Positions 25,749 to 34,786 of a DNA stretch of 64,000 nt are shown here, in pieces. The stretch comes from Frankiaceae bacterium. Its GTDB lineage: Bacteria > Actinomycetota > Actinomycetes > BP-191. The DNA is taken from positions 1-64,000 of the forward strand of contig DATMES010000008.1 of NCBI GenBank assembly GCA_035556555.1. Direction: 5' to 3'. The position numbers and the translations under genes were made by a program. Each line of letters begins with the position of its first letter. Position 1 is the first letter of the stretch. Under the pieces are notes generated by a model. That model was not told the origin of the DNA. It was given only the letters and a program-made list of their open reading frames with translations, and searched no databases.

Positions 25749-26628
25749 CGGCCGGCTCCTCGGGACCGGAGGCGCCCTCGCCGGTACCGGCGGGCTCGGG
25801 CAGCGGGCCGCCGTCGTACTCCTCGACGGCGAGGTACGCCGACGCGGCCGCCTCGTGCCCGGTCCACCGGCACTGCAGGTCGCCGAGCGGCACGATCTGC
25901 TCGAACGCCACGTGCCCCTCACGGAACAGCTCCAGCAGCGCCAGGAAGCGCGCCACGACCTCGATCGTCTCCGTGCAGTCCGAGCAGAGCGCGCGGAACG
26001 ACGTCGTCCCGACCTCGGCGAGTCGCTGTGCCAGCATCACGGCCTGCTCGCGCACGCTCACGCGCATGTGGTGGACGTGGTCGACGGCGACGGCGGCCGG
26101 CTCGCGCGGGGTCAGCGCGCGGACGGCGAGCGCCGCGAACTGGTCGAGGCCGATGCCGATGAGCACGTCGGGCACGGCGGCGGCGTACCGCGGCTCGAGG
26201 CTGACGTCGCGGGGCACCCGGCGGGTCTCCTGCGTCATGAGGCCGGCGAGGATCGCGGCGGCCTCCTTGTACGCGCGGTACTGCAGCAGCCGCGCGAAGA
26301 GCAGGTCGCGCGCCTCCAGCAGCGCCACGTCCTCCTCGTCGTCGACCTCGCCGGCGGGCAGCAGCCTGGCGGCCTTGAGGTCGAGCAGCGTGGCCGCGAC
26401 GACGAGGAACTCCGTCGCCTGCCCGAGGTCCCAGGCGGCGCCGGCGGCGCGGATGTGGACGATGAACTCGTCCGTGACCTGCGACAACGCCACCTCGGTG
26501 ACGTCGAGCTTGTGCTTGGCGATGAGACTCAGCAGCAGGTCGAACGGCCCCTCGAACACGTCGAGGTGTACCGCGAAGCTGCCCCGTCCGGGCGCCGCGA
26601 CGGCGACCGCCCCGGCCTCGTCCTCCAT
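25741..26628 (-). CDS. scpA: Segregation and condensation protein A
   Basis: 295 aa kleisin. FEGPFDLLLSLIAKHKLDV and DEFIVHI near the N-terminus are the SMC-neck-binding part, and ATLLDLKAARLLP follows. The C-terminal winged helix lies around FRALCSDCTETIEVVARFLALLE in separate conserved pieces. I chose the ATG at 26628: the longer TTG reading from 26697 would start inside a hairpin after the previous gene. The ribosome-binding site is weak. Confidence 0.94.
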   Translation of the reverse strand: MEDEAGAVAVAAPGRGSFAVHLDVFEGPFDLLLSLIAKHKLDVTEVALSQVTDEFIVHIRAAGAAWDLGQATEFLVVAATLLDLKAARLLPAGEVDDEEDVALLEARDLLFARLLQYRAYKEAAAILAGLMTQETRRVPRDVSLEPRYAAAVPDVLIGIGLDQFAALAVRALTPREPAAVAVDHVHHMRVSVREQAVMLAQRLAEVGTTSFRALCSDCTETIEVVARFLALLELFREGHVAFEQIVPLGDLQCRWTGHEAAASAYLAVEEYDGGPLPEPAGTGEGASGPEEPADV

Positions 26629-26689
26629 GCGGGCACCGTAGCAGGCGGCGTGCGTAGGCTCACCAGGCACGCCGGGACCGCTCGCGAAC

Positions 26690-26719
26690 GTCGACAAGGC
26701 GCTCTGGCGCTTTGTCGAC
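26690..26719 (-). terminator. 13-bp GTCGAC hairpin after the M50-like gene
   Basis: GTCGACAAGGCGC (26690-26702) and GCGCTTTGTCGAC (26707-26719) form a 13-bp stem with one mismatch and a 4-nt loop. The stem begins at the stop codon of the M50-like gene and ends about 60 nt before scpA. A terminator or mRNA stabiliser is likely. The GTCGAC/AAAGCGC sequence recurs after other stop codons in this window. Confidence 0.6.
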
Positions 26720-27408
26720 TAGAAGATCGCGGCGAGCCCGAGCGCGTCCGCGATCGGCGCGAGAAACGCCGTCCCGATCGAGAGGACGAGCCGGTACAGC
26801 AGCCCCGAGCCGCCGAACAACGGCAGCGACAGGAGCACCACGATGCCGAGGCCGATGTTGCGCTCCTCGAGCTGGTAGCGGGCGTTCTGCCAGCCGTGCG
26901 TCTTGGGGGCGTACAGCCAGAGGATGCGCGCGCCGTCGAGCGGCGGGATCGGCAGCAGCGTGAGGACGCCGATGGCGGCGTTGACGAGCGCGAACCGGTA
27001 CGCCAGCACGGCGCCGAGCGTGCTCCCCTCGGTCGCGCCGAAGTCGGCCTCCAGCAGCTCGCCCGGCGCCACGAGCCGCAGGGCGACGAGGCCGAGGACG
27101 GCGAGCACGAGGTTGGCGAGCGGGCCGGCGAGGATCGCCATGAGGTACCGCGACCGCCCGCCGCGGAACCGCGGCTCCTGCAGCGGGACGGGCTTGTTCC
27201 AGCCGATGCCCGAGATGAGCATGACGATGATGCCGAACGGCTCGAAGTGCCGCCGCGGGTCGAGGCTCAGCCGGCCGTTCGCGGCCGGGAGCCGGTCGCC
27301 GAACGCCCTCGCCGCGGCCGCCTGTGCGACGGCGTGGAGCACGACGCCGACGAGCAGCGCGATCGCCACCCCGAGCAGGTCCGCGGGGTAGCGGAGCAGG
27401 AACAGCAC
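26719..27408 (-). CDS. Site-2 protease (M50)-like membrane protein lacking the catalytic HExxH
   Basis: 229 aa with about five to six membrane helices. Overall it fits the M50 family found beside scpA in actinobacteria: GRLSLDPRRHFEPFG, GIGWNKPVP, LAGPLANL and LLPIPPLDGARI (third metal-ligand Asp region) are conserved. The zinc motif HExxH, however, reads HAVAQ at residues 25-29: the catalytic Glu is Ala and the second His is Gln. It is therefore probably not a protease and may be a regulatory or scaffold homologue. The frame is intact, so this is not simple decay. Confidence 0.85.
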   Translation of the reverse strand: MLFLLRYPADLLGVAIALLVGVVLHAVAQAAAARAFGDRLPAANGRLSLDPRRHFEPFGIIVMLISGIGWNKPVPLQEPRFRGGRSRYLMAILAGPLANLVLAVLGLVALRLVAPGELLEADFGATEGSTLGAVLAYRFALVNAAIGVLTLLPIPPLDGARILWLYAPKTHGWQNARYQLEERNIGLGIVVLLSLPLFGGSGLLYRLVLSIGTAFLAPIADALGLAAIF

Positions 27409-27506
27409 GCCGAACGCTCCTTCCAGGCCGCCAACCGCGCGACGTTACCGCGTCGGGCCGCCCGCACGCGGGACCGAACGGCCGCGGATCCGGCCGGGTG
27501 AAGGTG

Positions 27507-27950
27507 TCAGCGACCCTGGAGCCTGCGGACGAGCACGCTCTGCTCCCCCTTGGCCTCGAGGTCGGCGAGCACGACGGCCAGCGCCTCGCGGACGATCCGG
27601 CCCCGGTCGGCGGCGAGGCCGTACTCCCCGCGCAGCGTGAGGCGCGCTCGCTCGATGTCGATGAGCTCCTCGGCGGAGCAGTAGACGGTGATCTTCTCCT
27701 CGTGCCGCTGGCGGCCGGTGGGGCGGCGTTCGCCCACGGGGCGGGGACGGCGGCGTACGGGCACCGCACCGAACTCCTGCTCCCGCTCCTCCTCCCGCTC
27801 GGGCGGCAACGGCGGCGCCGCGGCGACCGGCGGCGGGGCGGAGGGTGCTGCCGGCGCCGGCTCGGGGTCCTCGGCGGGGGCCGGCTGCCCGGCGGGGGCG
27901 GTGGACCGGAACAGCTCGTCCGCTCCGGGCAGGCTGACGCGCCGGCTCAT
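27507..27950 (-). CDS. ParA-partner protein with ribbon-helix-helix-like C-terminus
   Basis: 147 aa. The first 75 residues are Pro/Ala/Glu-rich and look disordered. The C-terminal 65 (RHEEKITVYCSAEELIDIERAR, then DRGRIVREALAVVLADLE, in two conserved pieces) resemble a ribbon-helix-helix fold and are what I recall as conserved in the gene next to the orphan ParA of streptomycetes and relatives. It may be the DNA-binding partner of that ParA. The ATG overlaps the parA stop by 4 nt. Function unproven. Confidence 0.7.
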   Translation of the reverse strand: MSRRVSLPGADELFRSTAPAGQPAPAEDPEPAPAAPSAPPPVAAAPPLPPEREEEREQEFGAVPVRRRPRPVGERRPTGRQRHEEKITVYCSAEELIDIERARLTLRGEYGLAADRGRIVREALAVVLADLEAKGEQSVLVRRLQGR

Positions 27951-29050
27951 CGGGCCAGCACCTCCTTGGCGAGGTCGCGGTACGCCTTGGCGCCCGTCGA
28001 CGACGAGGCATACGTCGTGATCGGCTCCCCCGCCACGGTCGTCTCGGGGAACCGGACGGTCCGGTTGATGACCGTGTGGAACACCCGGTCGCCGAACGCC
28101 TCGACCACGCGGGCGAGCACCTCCCGCCCGTGGAGCGTGCGAGAGTCGTACATCGTGGCCAGAATCCCCTCAAGTTCAAGTTGAGGGTTAAGCCTTTCCT
28201 TCACTTTGTCTATAGTTTCGATCAACAGTGCGACACCTCGGAGCGCAAAGAACTCGCACTCCAGCGGGATGACGACGCCGTGCGCGGCGGTGAGCGCGTT
28301 CACCGTCAGCAGGCCGAGGCTCGGCTGGCAGTCGATGAGGATGACGTCGTAGTCGTTGAGGACCGGCTGCAGGACGCGGAGCAGTGTCTGCTCGCGCGCC
28401 ACCTCCCCCACCAGCTGCACCTCGGCGGCGGACAGGTCGATGTTGCTCGGCAGCAAGTCGAGGCCGGGGACGTGCGTCTTCAGCATCACGTCGTCGACGG
28501 TGACGTTGCGGTCCATGAGCAGGTTGTAGACGGTGCGGTCGAGCTGGAGCGGGTTCACCCCGAGCCCGACGCAGAGCGCGCCCTGCGGGTCGAAGTCGAT
28601 GAGCAGGACCCGGCGGCCGAGCTCGGCGAGCGCGGCGCCGAGGTTGATCGTGCTCGTGGTCTTGCCGACCCCGCCCTTCTGGTTGCACATGGCGAGGATC
28701 CGGGCCGGGCCGTGCGTCTCCAGCGGCGGCGGCTCGGGGAACTCCGGCAGCGGCCGGCCGGTCGGACCGAGCTTGGCGGCCTCGGGCGCCGCCTCCGCGA
28801 CGTCGACGGGCGCGGGAACCTCCGCGGCGGCGGGGTCCGGCTCGAGGAACGACGGCGTCGGCGCGACCACCGGCGGGGCCACGACGGGCGGCTCCGCGGG
28901 CAGCGGGCGTTCGGCCTCCTGCGCCGGGTGGAACGCCGGGTCGAGGAGCGGCTCCGGAGGGGCGTCGGGACCGTCGGGTTCGCCGCCGGCCGGCGGCGCC
29001 GCGGGAGGCGGAACCGGGGTACCGAACGGGTCCGACGAGAATGTCGACAT
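27947..29050 (-). CDS. ParA-family ATPase (orphan, scpA-linked)
   Basis: 367 aa. An N-terminal Pro/Ala/Glu-rich stretch (about 1-115) is followed by a ParA/Soj ATPase: deviant Walker A NQKGGVGKTT, LLIDFDPQGAL, IDCQPSLGLLTVNAL and the helix after RFPETT. It corresponds to Rv1708 of M. tuberculosis rather than the oriC-linked parA. With its coupled small partner it may position chromosomal or other cargo. ATG at 29050, ten bases after AGGAGG. A CTCAA-N7-TTGAG dyad lies within the coding region at 28169-28192. Confidence 0.92.
   Translation of the reverse strand: MSTFSSDPFGTPVPPPAAPPAGGEPDGPDAPPEPLLDPAFHPAQEAERPLPAEPPVVAPPVVAPTPSFLEPDPAAAEVPAPVDVAEAAPEAAKLGPTGRPLPEFPEPPPLETHGPARILAMCNQKGGVGKTTSTINLGAALAELGRRVLLIDFDPQGALCVGLGVNPLQLDRTVYNLLMDRNVTVDDVMLKTHVPGLDLLPSNIDLSAAEVQLVGEVAREQTLLRVLQPVLNDYDVILIDCQPSLGLLTVNALTAAHGVVIPLECEFFALRGVALLIETIDKVKERLNPQLELEGILATMYDSRTLHGREVLARVVEAFGDRVFHTVINRTVRFPETTVAGEPITTYASSSTGAKAYRDLAKEVLAR
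28169..28192. promoter_or_regulatory. CTCAA-N7-TTGAG dyad inside parA
   Basis: CTCAAGTTCAAGTTGAGGG sits in an AT-richer patch of the parA-like coding sequence. Its outer letters match the dyad upstream of merR (11538-11560) almost base for base, including the trailing GGGTT. It may be chance, or a regulator-binding or nucleoid-protein site. Confidence 0.3.
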
Positions 29051-29111
29051 ACCGTGAAAGCCTCCTGTCGGGAAACCGCCGTACAGTCAAGACGACAGGC
29101 GGGCAATCTAG

Positions 29112-29130
29112 GCCGCGCGGGCCGCGCGGC
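29112..29130 (-). terminator. 9-bp GC hairpin between xerD and parA
   Basis: GCCGCGCGG, one base, CCGCGCGGC: a perfect 9-bp palindrome in the 114-nt gap after xerD. It is a plausible GC-only terminator or pause site upstream of the parA-like gene. A one-base loop would open to a smaller stem in RNA. Confidence 0.35.
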
Positions 29131-29164
29131 GCAAGGCCGGGCGCCACACGGGCAGCAGCGAAGG

Positions 29165-30088
29165 CTAGGAGGACGCGGTCGCGCGGGGGTGCGCGGTGCG
29201 GTACACCTCGCGGAGCTTGTCCACGGTGACAAGCGTGTAGATCTGCGTCGTCGTGACCGACGCGTGGCCGAGGAGCTCCTGGACGACGCGGACGTCGGCT
29301 CCGCCGTCGAGCAGGTGCGTGGCGAACGAGTGCCGCAGCGTGTGCGGCGACACGTCCACGGTCAGCCCGGCGCGGTCGGCCGCCGAGCGGAGCACGGTCC
29401 ACGCGCTCTGCCGGGAGAGGCGGCCGCCGCGGGCGTTGAGGAACAGCGCCGGGCCGCCCCGCCCCGAGGAGGCAAGCCCCGGGCGGGCGCGGACGAGGTA
29501 GGCGGACACGGCGTCGCGGGCGTACGAGCCCACGGGCACGACGCGTTCCTTGGACCCCTTGCCGTAGAGGCGTACAGAGCCGCCGTCGAGGTCGAGGTCG
29601 TCCACGTCGAGGCCGACGGCTTCGGAGATGCGGGCGCCGGTGCCGTACAGCAGCTCGAGCAGCGCCGCGTCGCGCAGCGCGAGCGGCGTCTGGTCGAACG
29701 CCGCCGCCTCGATGAGCCTCTTCACGTCGTCCACCGAGATCGCCTTGGGCAGCGAACGCGGCAGGGCGGGCGGGCGTACCTCGCGGGACACGTCCACGGG
29801 CACCCAGCCCTCGCGCAGCGCGAACCGGTGCAGCCCGCGGACCGCGACCAGCGCGCGGGCCGCCGACGAGGCCTTGACCGGCGGGTGCTCGGGCGTGCCC
29901 TCCCGCAGTACCGCCACGAACGACGCCACGTCGGCCTCCGCCACGTCCCCGATGGTGCGGTCGCCGAGGACGGCGCAGTAGCGGCGGAGGTCGCGGCGGT
30001 ACGACTCCAGGGTGTTGCCGGCGAGGCCGCGTTCGACCGCGAGGTGGTCGAGGTACCGCGCGCAGGCGACCGTCAGCGAGGGACTCAT
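29165..30088 (-). CDS. xerD: Site-specific tyrosine recombinase XerD
   Basis: 307 aa. N-terminal SAM-like core-binding domain (about 1-95) and catalytic domain with Arg (GTGARISEA), Lys ([11 protein letters not shown]), [12 protein letters not shown] (His-x-x-Arg), [14 protein letters not shown] (His and nucleophile Tyr). It resolves chromosome dimers at dif with XerC. The ATG at 30088 has its GGGAG ribosome-binding site inside a perfect 9-10 bp hairpin. It shares an orientation with ald but is separated by a small palindrome. Confidence 0.94.
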   Translation of the reverse strand: MSPSLTVACARYLDHLAVERGLAGNTLESYRRDLRRYCAVLGDRTIGDVAEADVASFVAVLREGTPEHPPVKASSAARALVAVRGLHRFALREGWVPVDVSREVRPPALPRSLPKAISVDDVKRLIEAAAFDQTPLALRDAALLELLYGTGARISEAVGLDVDDLDLDGGSVRLYGKGSKERVVPVGSYARDAVSAYLVRARPGLASSGRGGPALFLNARGGRLSRQSAWTVLRSAADRAGLTVDVSPHTLRHSFATHLLDGGADVRVVQELLGHASVTTTQIYTLVTVDKLREVYRTAHPRATASS

Positions 30089-30138
30089 TCCGGGGCTCCC
30101 GCCGCGGCGGGAGCGCAGCGAGCGCCGTGGTGGGGAAT
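30087..30138. promoter_or_regulatory. Hairpin covering the xerD ribosome-binding site
   Basis: A perfect inverted repeat at 30095-30114 (GCTCCCGCCG / CGGCGGGAGC) contains the GGGAG that precedes xerD. Outer bases ATTCC...GGAAT extend a weaker dyad to 30087-30138, ending three bases before the ald stop codon. It also carries GGGAGCGCAGCG, shared with palindromic element B, so it may be a worn-down relative. Confidence 0.45.
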
Positions 30139-30140
30139 CT

Positions 30141-31256
30141 TCAGGCCCAGACCTCGGCGAGCGGGACGGCCGACAGGCCGTGGGCCTCGGCGACGGGCTC
30201 GTACGTGACCTGCCCGCCGACGACGTTGACGCCGAGCGCCAGCGCCGGGTCGCGGCGGACGGCGTCGACGACGCCGCGGTCGGCGATGGAGACGGCGTAC
30301 GGGAGCGTGACGTTGGTGAGCGCGTACGTCGAGGTGTGGGGCACGGCGCCGGGCATGTTGGCGACGCAGTAGAAGATGGAGTTCTCGACCTCGAAGACCG
30401 GGTTGGAGTGCGTGGTCGGCCGGGTCGACTCGAAGCAGCCGCCCTGGTCGACGGAGATGTCGACGAGCACCGAGCCCGGCTTCATCGTCGCGACCATGTC
30501 GTCGGTGATGAGCACGGGGGCCTTCGCGCCGGGGACGAGCACCGCGCCGATGACGAGGTCTGCCTCGGAGATGGCGCGCTCGATCTCGTACGTGTTGGAC
30601 GCGACGGTCTGGATGCGGCCCTTGTGGATGCGGTCGACCTCGCGGAGGCGGGCGATGTTCTTGTCGAGGAGGAGGACCTCGGCCTCCATGCCCTGCGCGA
30701 TCCAGGCGGCGTTGGAGCCGGAGATGCCGGCGCCCAGGACGACGACGCGCGCCGGGTAGACGCCGGGGGCGCCGCCCATGAGCACGCCGCGGCCGCCCTG
30801 CGTGCGCTCGAGGAAGTGCGCGCCGGCCTGCGGGGCCATGCGACCGGCGACCTCGGACATCGGCGCGAGCAGCGGCAGCGAACGGTCGGGCAGCTCGACG
30901 GTCTCGTACGCCACCGCCGTGATCCCCGAGTCGAGCAGCGCCTGGGTGCACTCGCGCGACGCCGCGAGGTGCAGGTAGGTGAACAGCACCTGCTCCTTGC
31001 GCATCCGGTGGTACTCGTCGGCGATCGGCTCCTTGACCTTCAGGATGAGGTCGGCGGTGCCCCACACGTCGTCGGCGGTCGGGAGGATCTCCGCGCCGGC
31101 GGCGACGAACTCCGCGTCGGTGATCGAGGACCCGAGACCGGCCGACTGCTCGACGTAGACGTCGTGGCCGTGCGCGGACAGCTCGCGGACGCCGGCGGGC
31201 GTGATGGCGACGCGGTACTCGTTGTCCTTGAGCTCGCGCGGGATGCCGACCTTCAC
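30141..31256 (-). CDS. ald: Alanine dehydrogenase
   Basis: 371 aa, the usual length. [20 protein letters not shown] with the substrate-binding Arg/Lys opens the N-terminal domain. Catalytic His lies in FTYLHLAA, and the NAD-binding loop is [19 protein letters not shown], followed by [12 protein letters not shown]. It oxidatively deaminates L-alanine to pyruvate. GTG at 31256 after AGGAGGGG with an 8-nt gap. A candidate -10 box lies at 31310-31315. Confidence 0.97.
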   Translation of the reverse strand: MKVGIPRELKDNEYRVAITPAGVRELSAHGHDVYVEQSAGLGSSITDAEFVAAGAEILPTADDVWGTADLILKVKEPIADEYHRMRKEQVLFTYLHLAASRECTQALLDSGITAVAYETVELPDRSLPLLAPMSEVAGRMAPQAGAHFLERTQGGRGVLMGGAPGVYPARVVVLGAGISGSNAAWIAQGMEAEVLLLDKNIARLREVDRIHKGRIQTVASNTYEIERAISEADLVIGAVLVPGAKAPVLITDDMVATMKPGSVLVDISVDQGGCFESTRPTTHSNPVFEVENSIFYCVANMPGAVPHTSTYALTNVTLPYAVSIADRGVVDAVRRDPALALGVNVVGGQVTYEPVAEAHGLSAVPLAEVWA

Positions 31257-31309
31257 GGGATAGACCCCTCCTGTACGCCGGCGCCGTTGCCGGGGCTGCA
31301 CGGCCCCGC

Positions 31310-31315
31310 AGTCTA
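31310..31315 (-). promoter_or_regulatory. Candidate -10 box for ald
   Basis: TAGACT on the minus strand, about 55 nt upstream of the ald start codon. It fits the actinobacterial TANNNT -10 consensus; no clear -35 box. The intervening leader is very GC-rich. Confidence 0.35.
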
Positions 31316-31477
31316 CGGGGCCGCGCGGCCGCCCCGCGCGCGGGCGCGGGGAGCGTGGGCGGCACGTTCGGGCCGATCTGCGCGATTCGCCCACATCCGT
31401 GAGCGTCGTTCGGTACGGTTTCCGACGGCTGGTGCGACCCGGCCGCGGCTGGGCGCGGTCAAGGGTCGGGGCCACGG

Positions 31478-31506
31478 AGGCCGGGGCGTGCTGGGCGCCC
31501 CGGCCT
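31478..31506 (-). terminator. 11-bp hairpin terminator after the Nudix gene
   Basis: AGGCCGGGGCG, 7-nt loop, CGCCCCGGCCT: a perfect 11-bp stem starting 6 nt after the Nudix stop codon (31513). It separates the pyrG-Nudix unit from ald. Confidence 0.75.
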
Positions 31507-31512
31507 CTGCCT

Positions 31513-32058
31513 TTACCTGACGTCGAGGACGCGGGCCGCGGCGAGGACGCCGGCGACGCACATGCCGTTCGTGATGCGCCCGTCCAGCACCCACGCGACG
31601 GCCTCGGCGAGCGGCAGCCACCTCACCTCGAGGTCGAGCTCCTCCCCCATGACCTCGGGGCGGTCCGCCTCCTCGCGCACGTCGCGGCCGAGGAACACCT
31701 CGTACCGCTCGTCGGAGCCGCCGGGCGTCGGGTGCACCGTGAGCAGGTGGGTCAGCGTGCCCGCCGCCCAGCCGGTCTCCTCGTGCAGCTCGCGGGCGGC
31801 GGTGCGTTCGGGCGGCTCGCCGTCGACGTCGCGGATGCCGGCGGGCAGCTCCCAGATCGCGGAACGCAGCGCGTGCCGGTACTGCTTGATGAGCAGCACC
31901 CTGAGCTCGTCGTCGACCGCGGCGACGCCGACGGCGCCGGGGTGGCGTACGACGTCGCGTTCGGCCTCCTCGCCGTCCGGCATGCGGACGACGTCGGTCT
32001 CGACGCGGATGACGCTGCCGGTGAAGCGCGGGGTGCTGGAGAGGACCTCGTACGTCAC
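31513..32058 (-). CDS. Nudix hydrolase, ADP-ribose pyrophosphatase type
   Basis: 181 aa. The Nudix box (GX5EX7REUXEEXGU) is present with its key part [10 protein letters not shown], preceded by IWELPAGI. The N-terminal beta domain and the order after pyrG match the ADP-ribose pyrophosphatase of M. tuberculosis (Rv1700). It should hydrolyse ADP-ribose or similar nucleoside diphosphate sugars. The GTG overlaps the pyrG stop (GTGA). Confidence 0.92.
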   Translation of the reverse strand: MTYEVLSSTPRFTGSVIRVETDVVRMPDGEEAERDVVRHPGAVGVAAVDDELRVLLIKQYRHALRSAIWELPAGIRDVDGEPPERTAARELHEETGWAAGTLTHLLTVHPTPGGSDERYEVFLGRDVREEADRPEVMGEELDLEVRWLPLAEAVAWVLDGRITNGMCVAGVLAAARVLDVR

Positions 32059-33734
32059 GGGGTGACGGCCTCGGCGGCCTCCTCGGCCTCCGCGAAGGGC
32101 AGCGCGCCCACCCGCCCCGCGGCGACCTCGCACGCCGCGCCGACGAGCCCGGCGAACAGCGGGTGCGCCCGGGTCGGCCGCGACCGGAACTCCGGGTGCG
32201 CCTGCGTCCCGACGAAGAACGGGTGCACGTCGCGGGGCAGCTCGGCGTACTCGACGAGGCGGCCGTCCGGCGACGTCCCGGAGAAGACGAGGCCCGCCTC
32301 CTCGAGCTGCTTGCGGTACGCGTTGTTGACCTCGTAGCGGTGGCGGTGCCGCTCGCTGACGTACGGCTCGCCGTACAGCTCCGCCGTGATGCTGCCGGGA
32401 GCGAGCTTGGCGGGGTACATGCCGAGGCGCATCGTGCCGCCCATGTCGCGGTCGCCGGCGACGACGTCGCGCTGGTCGGCCATCGTCGCGATGACCGGGT
32501 GCGGCGTGGCGGAGTCGAACTCCGCCGAGTTGGCCCCCTCCAGACCCGCCAGGTCGCGCGCCACCTCGATGACCATGCACTGCAGGCCGAGGCAGATGCC
32601 GAGCGCGGGGATGCCGTGCTCGCGGGCGTGGCGGATCGCGCCGAGCTTGCCCTCGATGCCGCGCACGCCGAAGCCGCCGGGCACGAGGATGCCGTCGACG
32701 TCGGCCAGCGCCGTCGCCGCGCCGTCGGGCGTCGCGCAGTCGTCGCTCGTCACCCAGCGGATCTCCACCCGCGCGTCGTGGTGGAACCCGCCCGCCCGCA
32801 GCGCCTCCGTGACGCTGAGGTAGGCATCGGGCAGGTCGACGTACTTCCCGACCATCGCGATCGTCACGGTCCGCTCGGGCTGGTGCACCCGGCGCAGCAG
32901 CTTGTCCCAGTCGGTCCAGTCCACATCCCTGAACGGCAGCCCGAGCCGGCGTACGACGTAGGCGTCGAGCCCCTCCGAGTGCAGCACCTTCGGGATGTCG
33001 TAGATGCTCGGCGCGTCCACCGCCGACACCACGGCCTCCGTGTCGACGTCGCACATCAGGCTGATCTTGCGCTTGACCCCCTGGCTGATCGGCCGGTCGC
33101 TGCGGCAGACCAGCGCGTCGGGCTGGATGCCGATGCTCCGCAACGCCGCCACGCTGTGCTGCGTCGGCTTCGTCTTGAGCTCGCCACTCGGGCCGATGTA
33201 GGGGATCAGGCTCACGTGGAGGTAGAACACGTTGTCGCGCCCCACCTCGTGGCGGACCTGCCGCGCCGCCTCGAGGAACGGCAGGCTCTCGATGTCGCCC
33301 ACCGTGCCGCCCACCTCGGTGATGACGACGTCCACGTCGGGCGTCGCCATCTGCCGGATCCGGTGCTTGATCTCGTTCGTGATGTGCGGGATCACCTGCA
33401 CGGTGTCGCCGAGGTACTCCCCCCGGCGCTCCTTCGCGATCACCTGCGAGTAGACCTGGCCCGTCGTGACGTTCGCGTGACGGTCCAGCTCGACGTCGAG
33501 GAAACGTTCGTAGTGGCCGATGTCGAGGTCGGTCTCCGCGCCGTCGTCCGTCACGAACACCTCCCCGTGCTGGAACGGGTTCATGGTGCCGGGGTCGACG
33601 TTCAAGTACGGGTCGAGCTTCTGCATCGTCACGCGCAGGCCGCGCGCCTTCAGCAGTCTGCCGAGTGAGCTCGCCGTCAGGCCTTTGCCGAGTGAGCTCG
33701 CTACGCCGCCGGTGACGAAGATGTGCTTGGCCAA
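32055..33734 (-). CDS. pyrG: CTP synthase
   Basis: 559 aa. The synthase domain begins [20 protein letters not shown]; later comes a class I glutamine amidotransferase domain (about 300-545) with LGICLGLQ (nucleophile Cys) and HPEF. It aminates UTP to CTP using glutamine. I chose the TTG at 33734 because the family starts M(T/A)KHIFVTGG and GGGAG lies 8 nt upstream. The gene is slightly longer at the C-terminus than the E. coli enzyme, with an Ala/Glu tail. Confidence 0.97.
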   Translation of the reverse strand: MAKHIFVTGGVASSLGKGLTASSLGRLLKARGLRVTMQKLDPYLNVDPGTMNPFQHGEVFVTDDGAETDLDIGHYERFLDVELDRHANVTTGQVYSQVIAKERRGEYLGDTVQVIPHITNEIKHRIRQMATPDVDVVITEVGGTVGDIESLPFLEAARQVRHEVGRDNVFYLHVSLIPYIGPSGELKTKPTQHSVAALRSIGIQPDALVCRSDRPISQGVKRKISLMCDVDTEAVVSAVDAPSIYDIPKVLHSEGLDAYVVRRLGLPFRDVDWTDWDKLLRRVHQPERTVTIAMVGKYVDLPDAYLSVTEALRAGGFHHDARVEIRWVTSDDCATPDGAATALADVDGILVPGGFGVRGIEGKLGAIRHAREHGIPALGICLGLQCMVIEVARDLAGLEGANSAEFDSATPHPVIATMADQRDVVAGDRDMGGTMRLGMYPAKLAPGSITAELYGEPYVSERHRHRYEVNNAYRKQLEEAGLVFSGTSPDGRLVEYAELPRDVHPFFVGTQAHPEFRSRPTRAHPLFAGLVGAACEVAAGRVGALPFAEAEEAAEAVTP

Positions 33735-33837
33735 GAAGGGCGCTCCCGTGGTCTGCGTGCCGCGGGGAAGACCCCGCGCGTCCACGGGAGTTCACGGTAA
33801 CACGCCCTCCCGGCGTCCTTGTCCGACACGCCACTTC

Positions 33838-33915
33838 GGGGTGGGGGTCGGCGCAACGGCTCGCTAGGGCTCCTGCGTCGCTTTAGTCGCTCGCCGCCGC
33901 GCCGACCCCCACCCC
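33838..33915. repeat. Palindromic element C with conserved 28-nt core
   Basis: Perfect 17-bp arms (33838-33854 and 33899-33915, GGGGTGGGGGTCGGCGC and its complement) flank a core at 33863-33890. On the minus strand the core begins GCGACTAAAGCG and ends CCCTAGC. It lies between the divergent pyrG and nucleotidyltransferase genes, so it cannot be an ordinary terminator for either. Confidence 0.75.
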
Positions 33916-33976
33916 TCCTCCCCTCTCCCCCCAAACCGCCATGACTCCGTGCTCCTGTGGCTGCCAGGATCGTGCG

Positions 33977-34786
33977 ATGACTCATCCGCACGCCTCCCCG
34001 GAGAAGCGCCTTGTCGCCGACGAGGGGTTGATCCTCAGGGTGCAGGTCGGGTCGGGGGTGCACGGGACTGCGATCTCGGGGCAGGACGATCGGGATGAGA
34101 TGGGGGTCTGCCTGGAGCCGCCTCGGTACGTCACCGGCGTCGCGAAGCCGTTCGACCAGTACGAGTACCACACCGCCTGGGAGCGGGCGGGTGGGCTGCG
34201 GGAGCGGTCCGGTGCCGGGGATCTGGACGTCGTGATCTACGGGGCGCGGAAATGGGCGCGGCTCGCTGCCTCTGGCAATCCGACTGTCCTGTTGCCGTTG
34301 TTCGTGCCCTTGTCCGAGGTCGTCGCCATCGCTCCTGCCGGAGAGGAGCTGCGGGCCAACGCCGGCAAGTTCGTGTCCCGCGTCGCGGGCGGGCGGTTCC
34401 TCGGGTACCTCCGGGCGCAGCGGCGGGCGATGACCGGCGAGACGGGCGCGCACACCAACCGGCCCGAGCTGGTCGAGGTGTACGGGTACGACGTGAAGTT
34501 CGCGATGCACGCGCTGCGGCTCGGCGTGCAGGGCGTGGAGCTGCTGAGCACCGGGCGGATCACGCTGCCGATCCCCGAGCCGCACCTGTCCGCGCTGCGC
34601 GCGGTCCGCCGCGGCGAACGGCCCCTCGCCGAGGTGCTCGACCGGATCGCGGAGCTCGACGCGGCGCTGGAGGAGCTGCGGACGACGTCACCGCTGCCGG
34701 ACGAGCCCGACTTCGCGTGGATCCACGACTGGCTGCACCGGTCGTACACGGCGTTCTGGGCGGGTCAGGGCGCGGGGACCCGCTGA
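33977..34786 (+). CDS. Nucleotidyltransferase superfamily protein (RlaP-like)
   Basis: 269 aa. GSGVHGTAISGQDDRDEMGV (residues 25-44) has the GS...D-x-D pattern of the minimal nucleotidyltransferase fold as in the RlaP/YcgL-type family (DUF in older lists) linked to RNA ligase repair operons. ISGQDDRDE carries the presumed metal aspartates. The rest is helical, with a conserved YGYDVKFAMHALRLG. No RNA ligase or other partner is adjacent. I chose the ATG at 33977, with AGGA seven bases upstream, over the ATG at 33941. The 3' end overlaps the convergent hydrolase gene by 22 nt. Confidence 0.7.
   Translation: MTHPHASPEKRLVADEGLILRVQVGSGVHGTAISGQDDRDEMGVCLEPPRYVTGVAKPFDQYEYHTAWERAGGLRERSGAGDLDVVIYGARKWARLAASGNPTVLLPLFVPLSEVVAIAPAGEELRANAGKFVSRVAGGRFLGYLRAQRRAMTGETGAHTNRPELVEVYGYDVKFAMHALRLGVQGVELLSTGRITLPIPEPHLSALRAVRRGERPLAEVLDRIAELDAALEELRTTSPLPDEPDFAWIHDWLHRSYTAFWAGQGAGTR

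Noticed and set aside
26629-26697. Longer scpA starting at the TTG at 26697
   Set aside because: The extra codons run through a hairpin after the previous gene and are not part of the kleisin domain.
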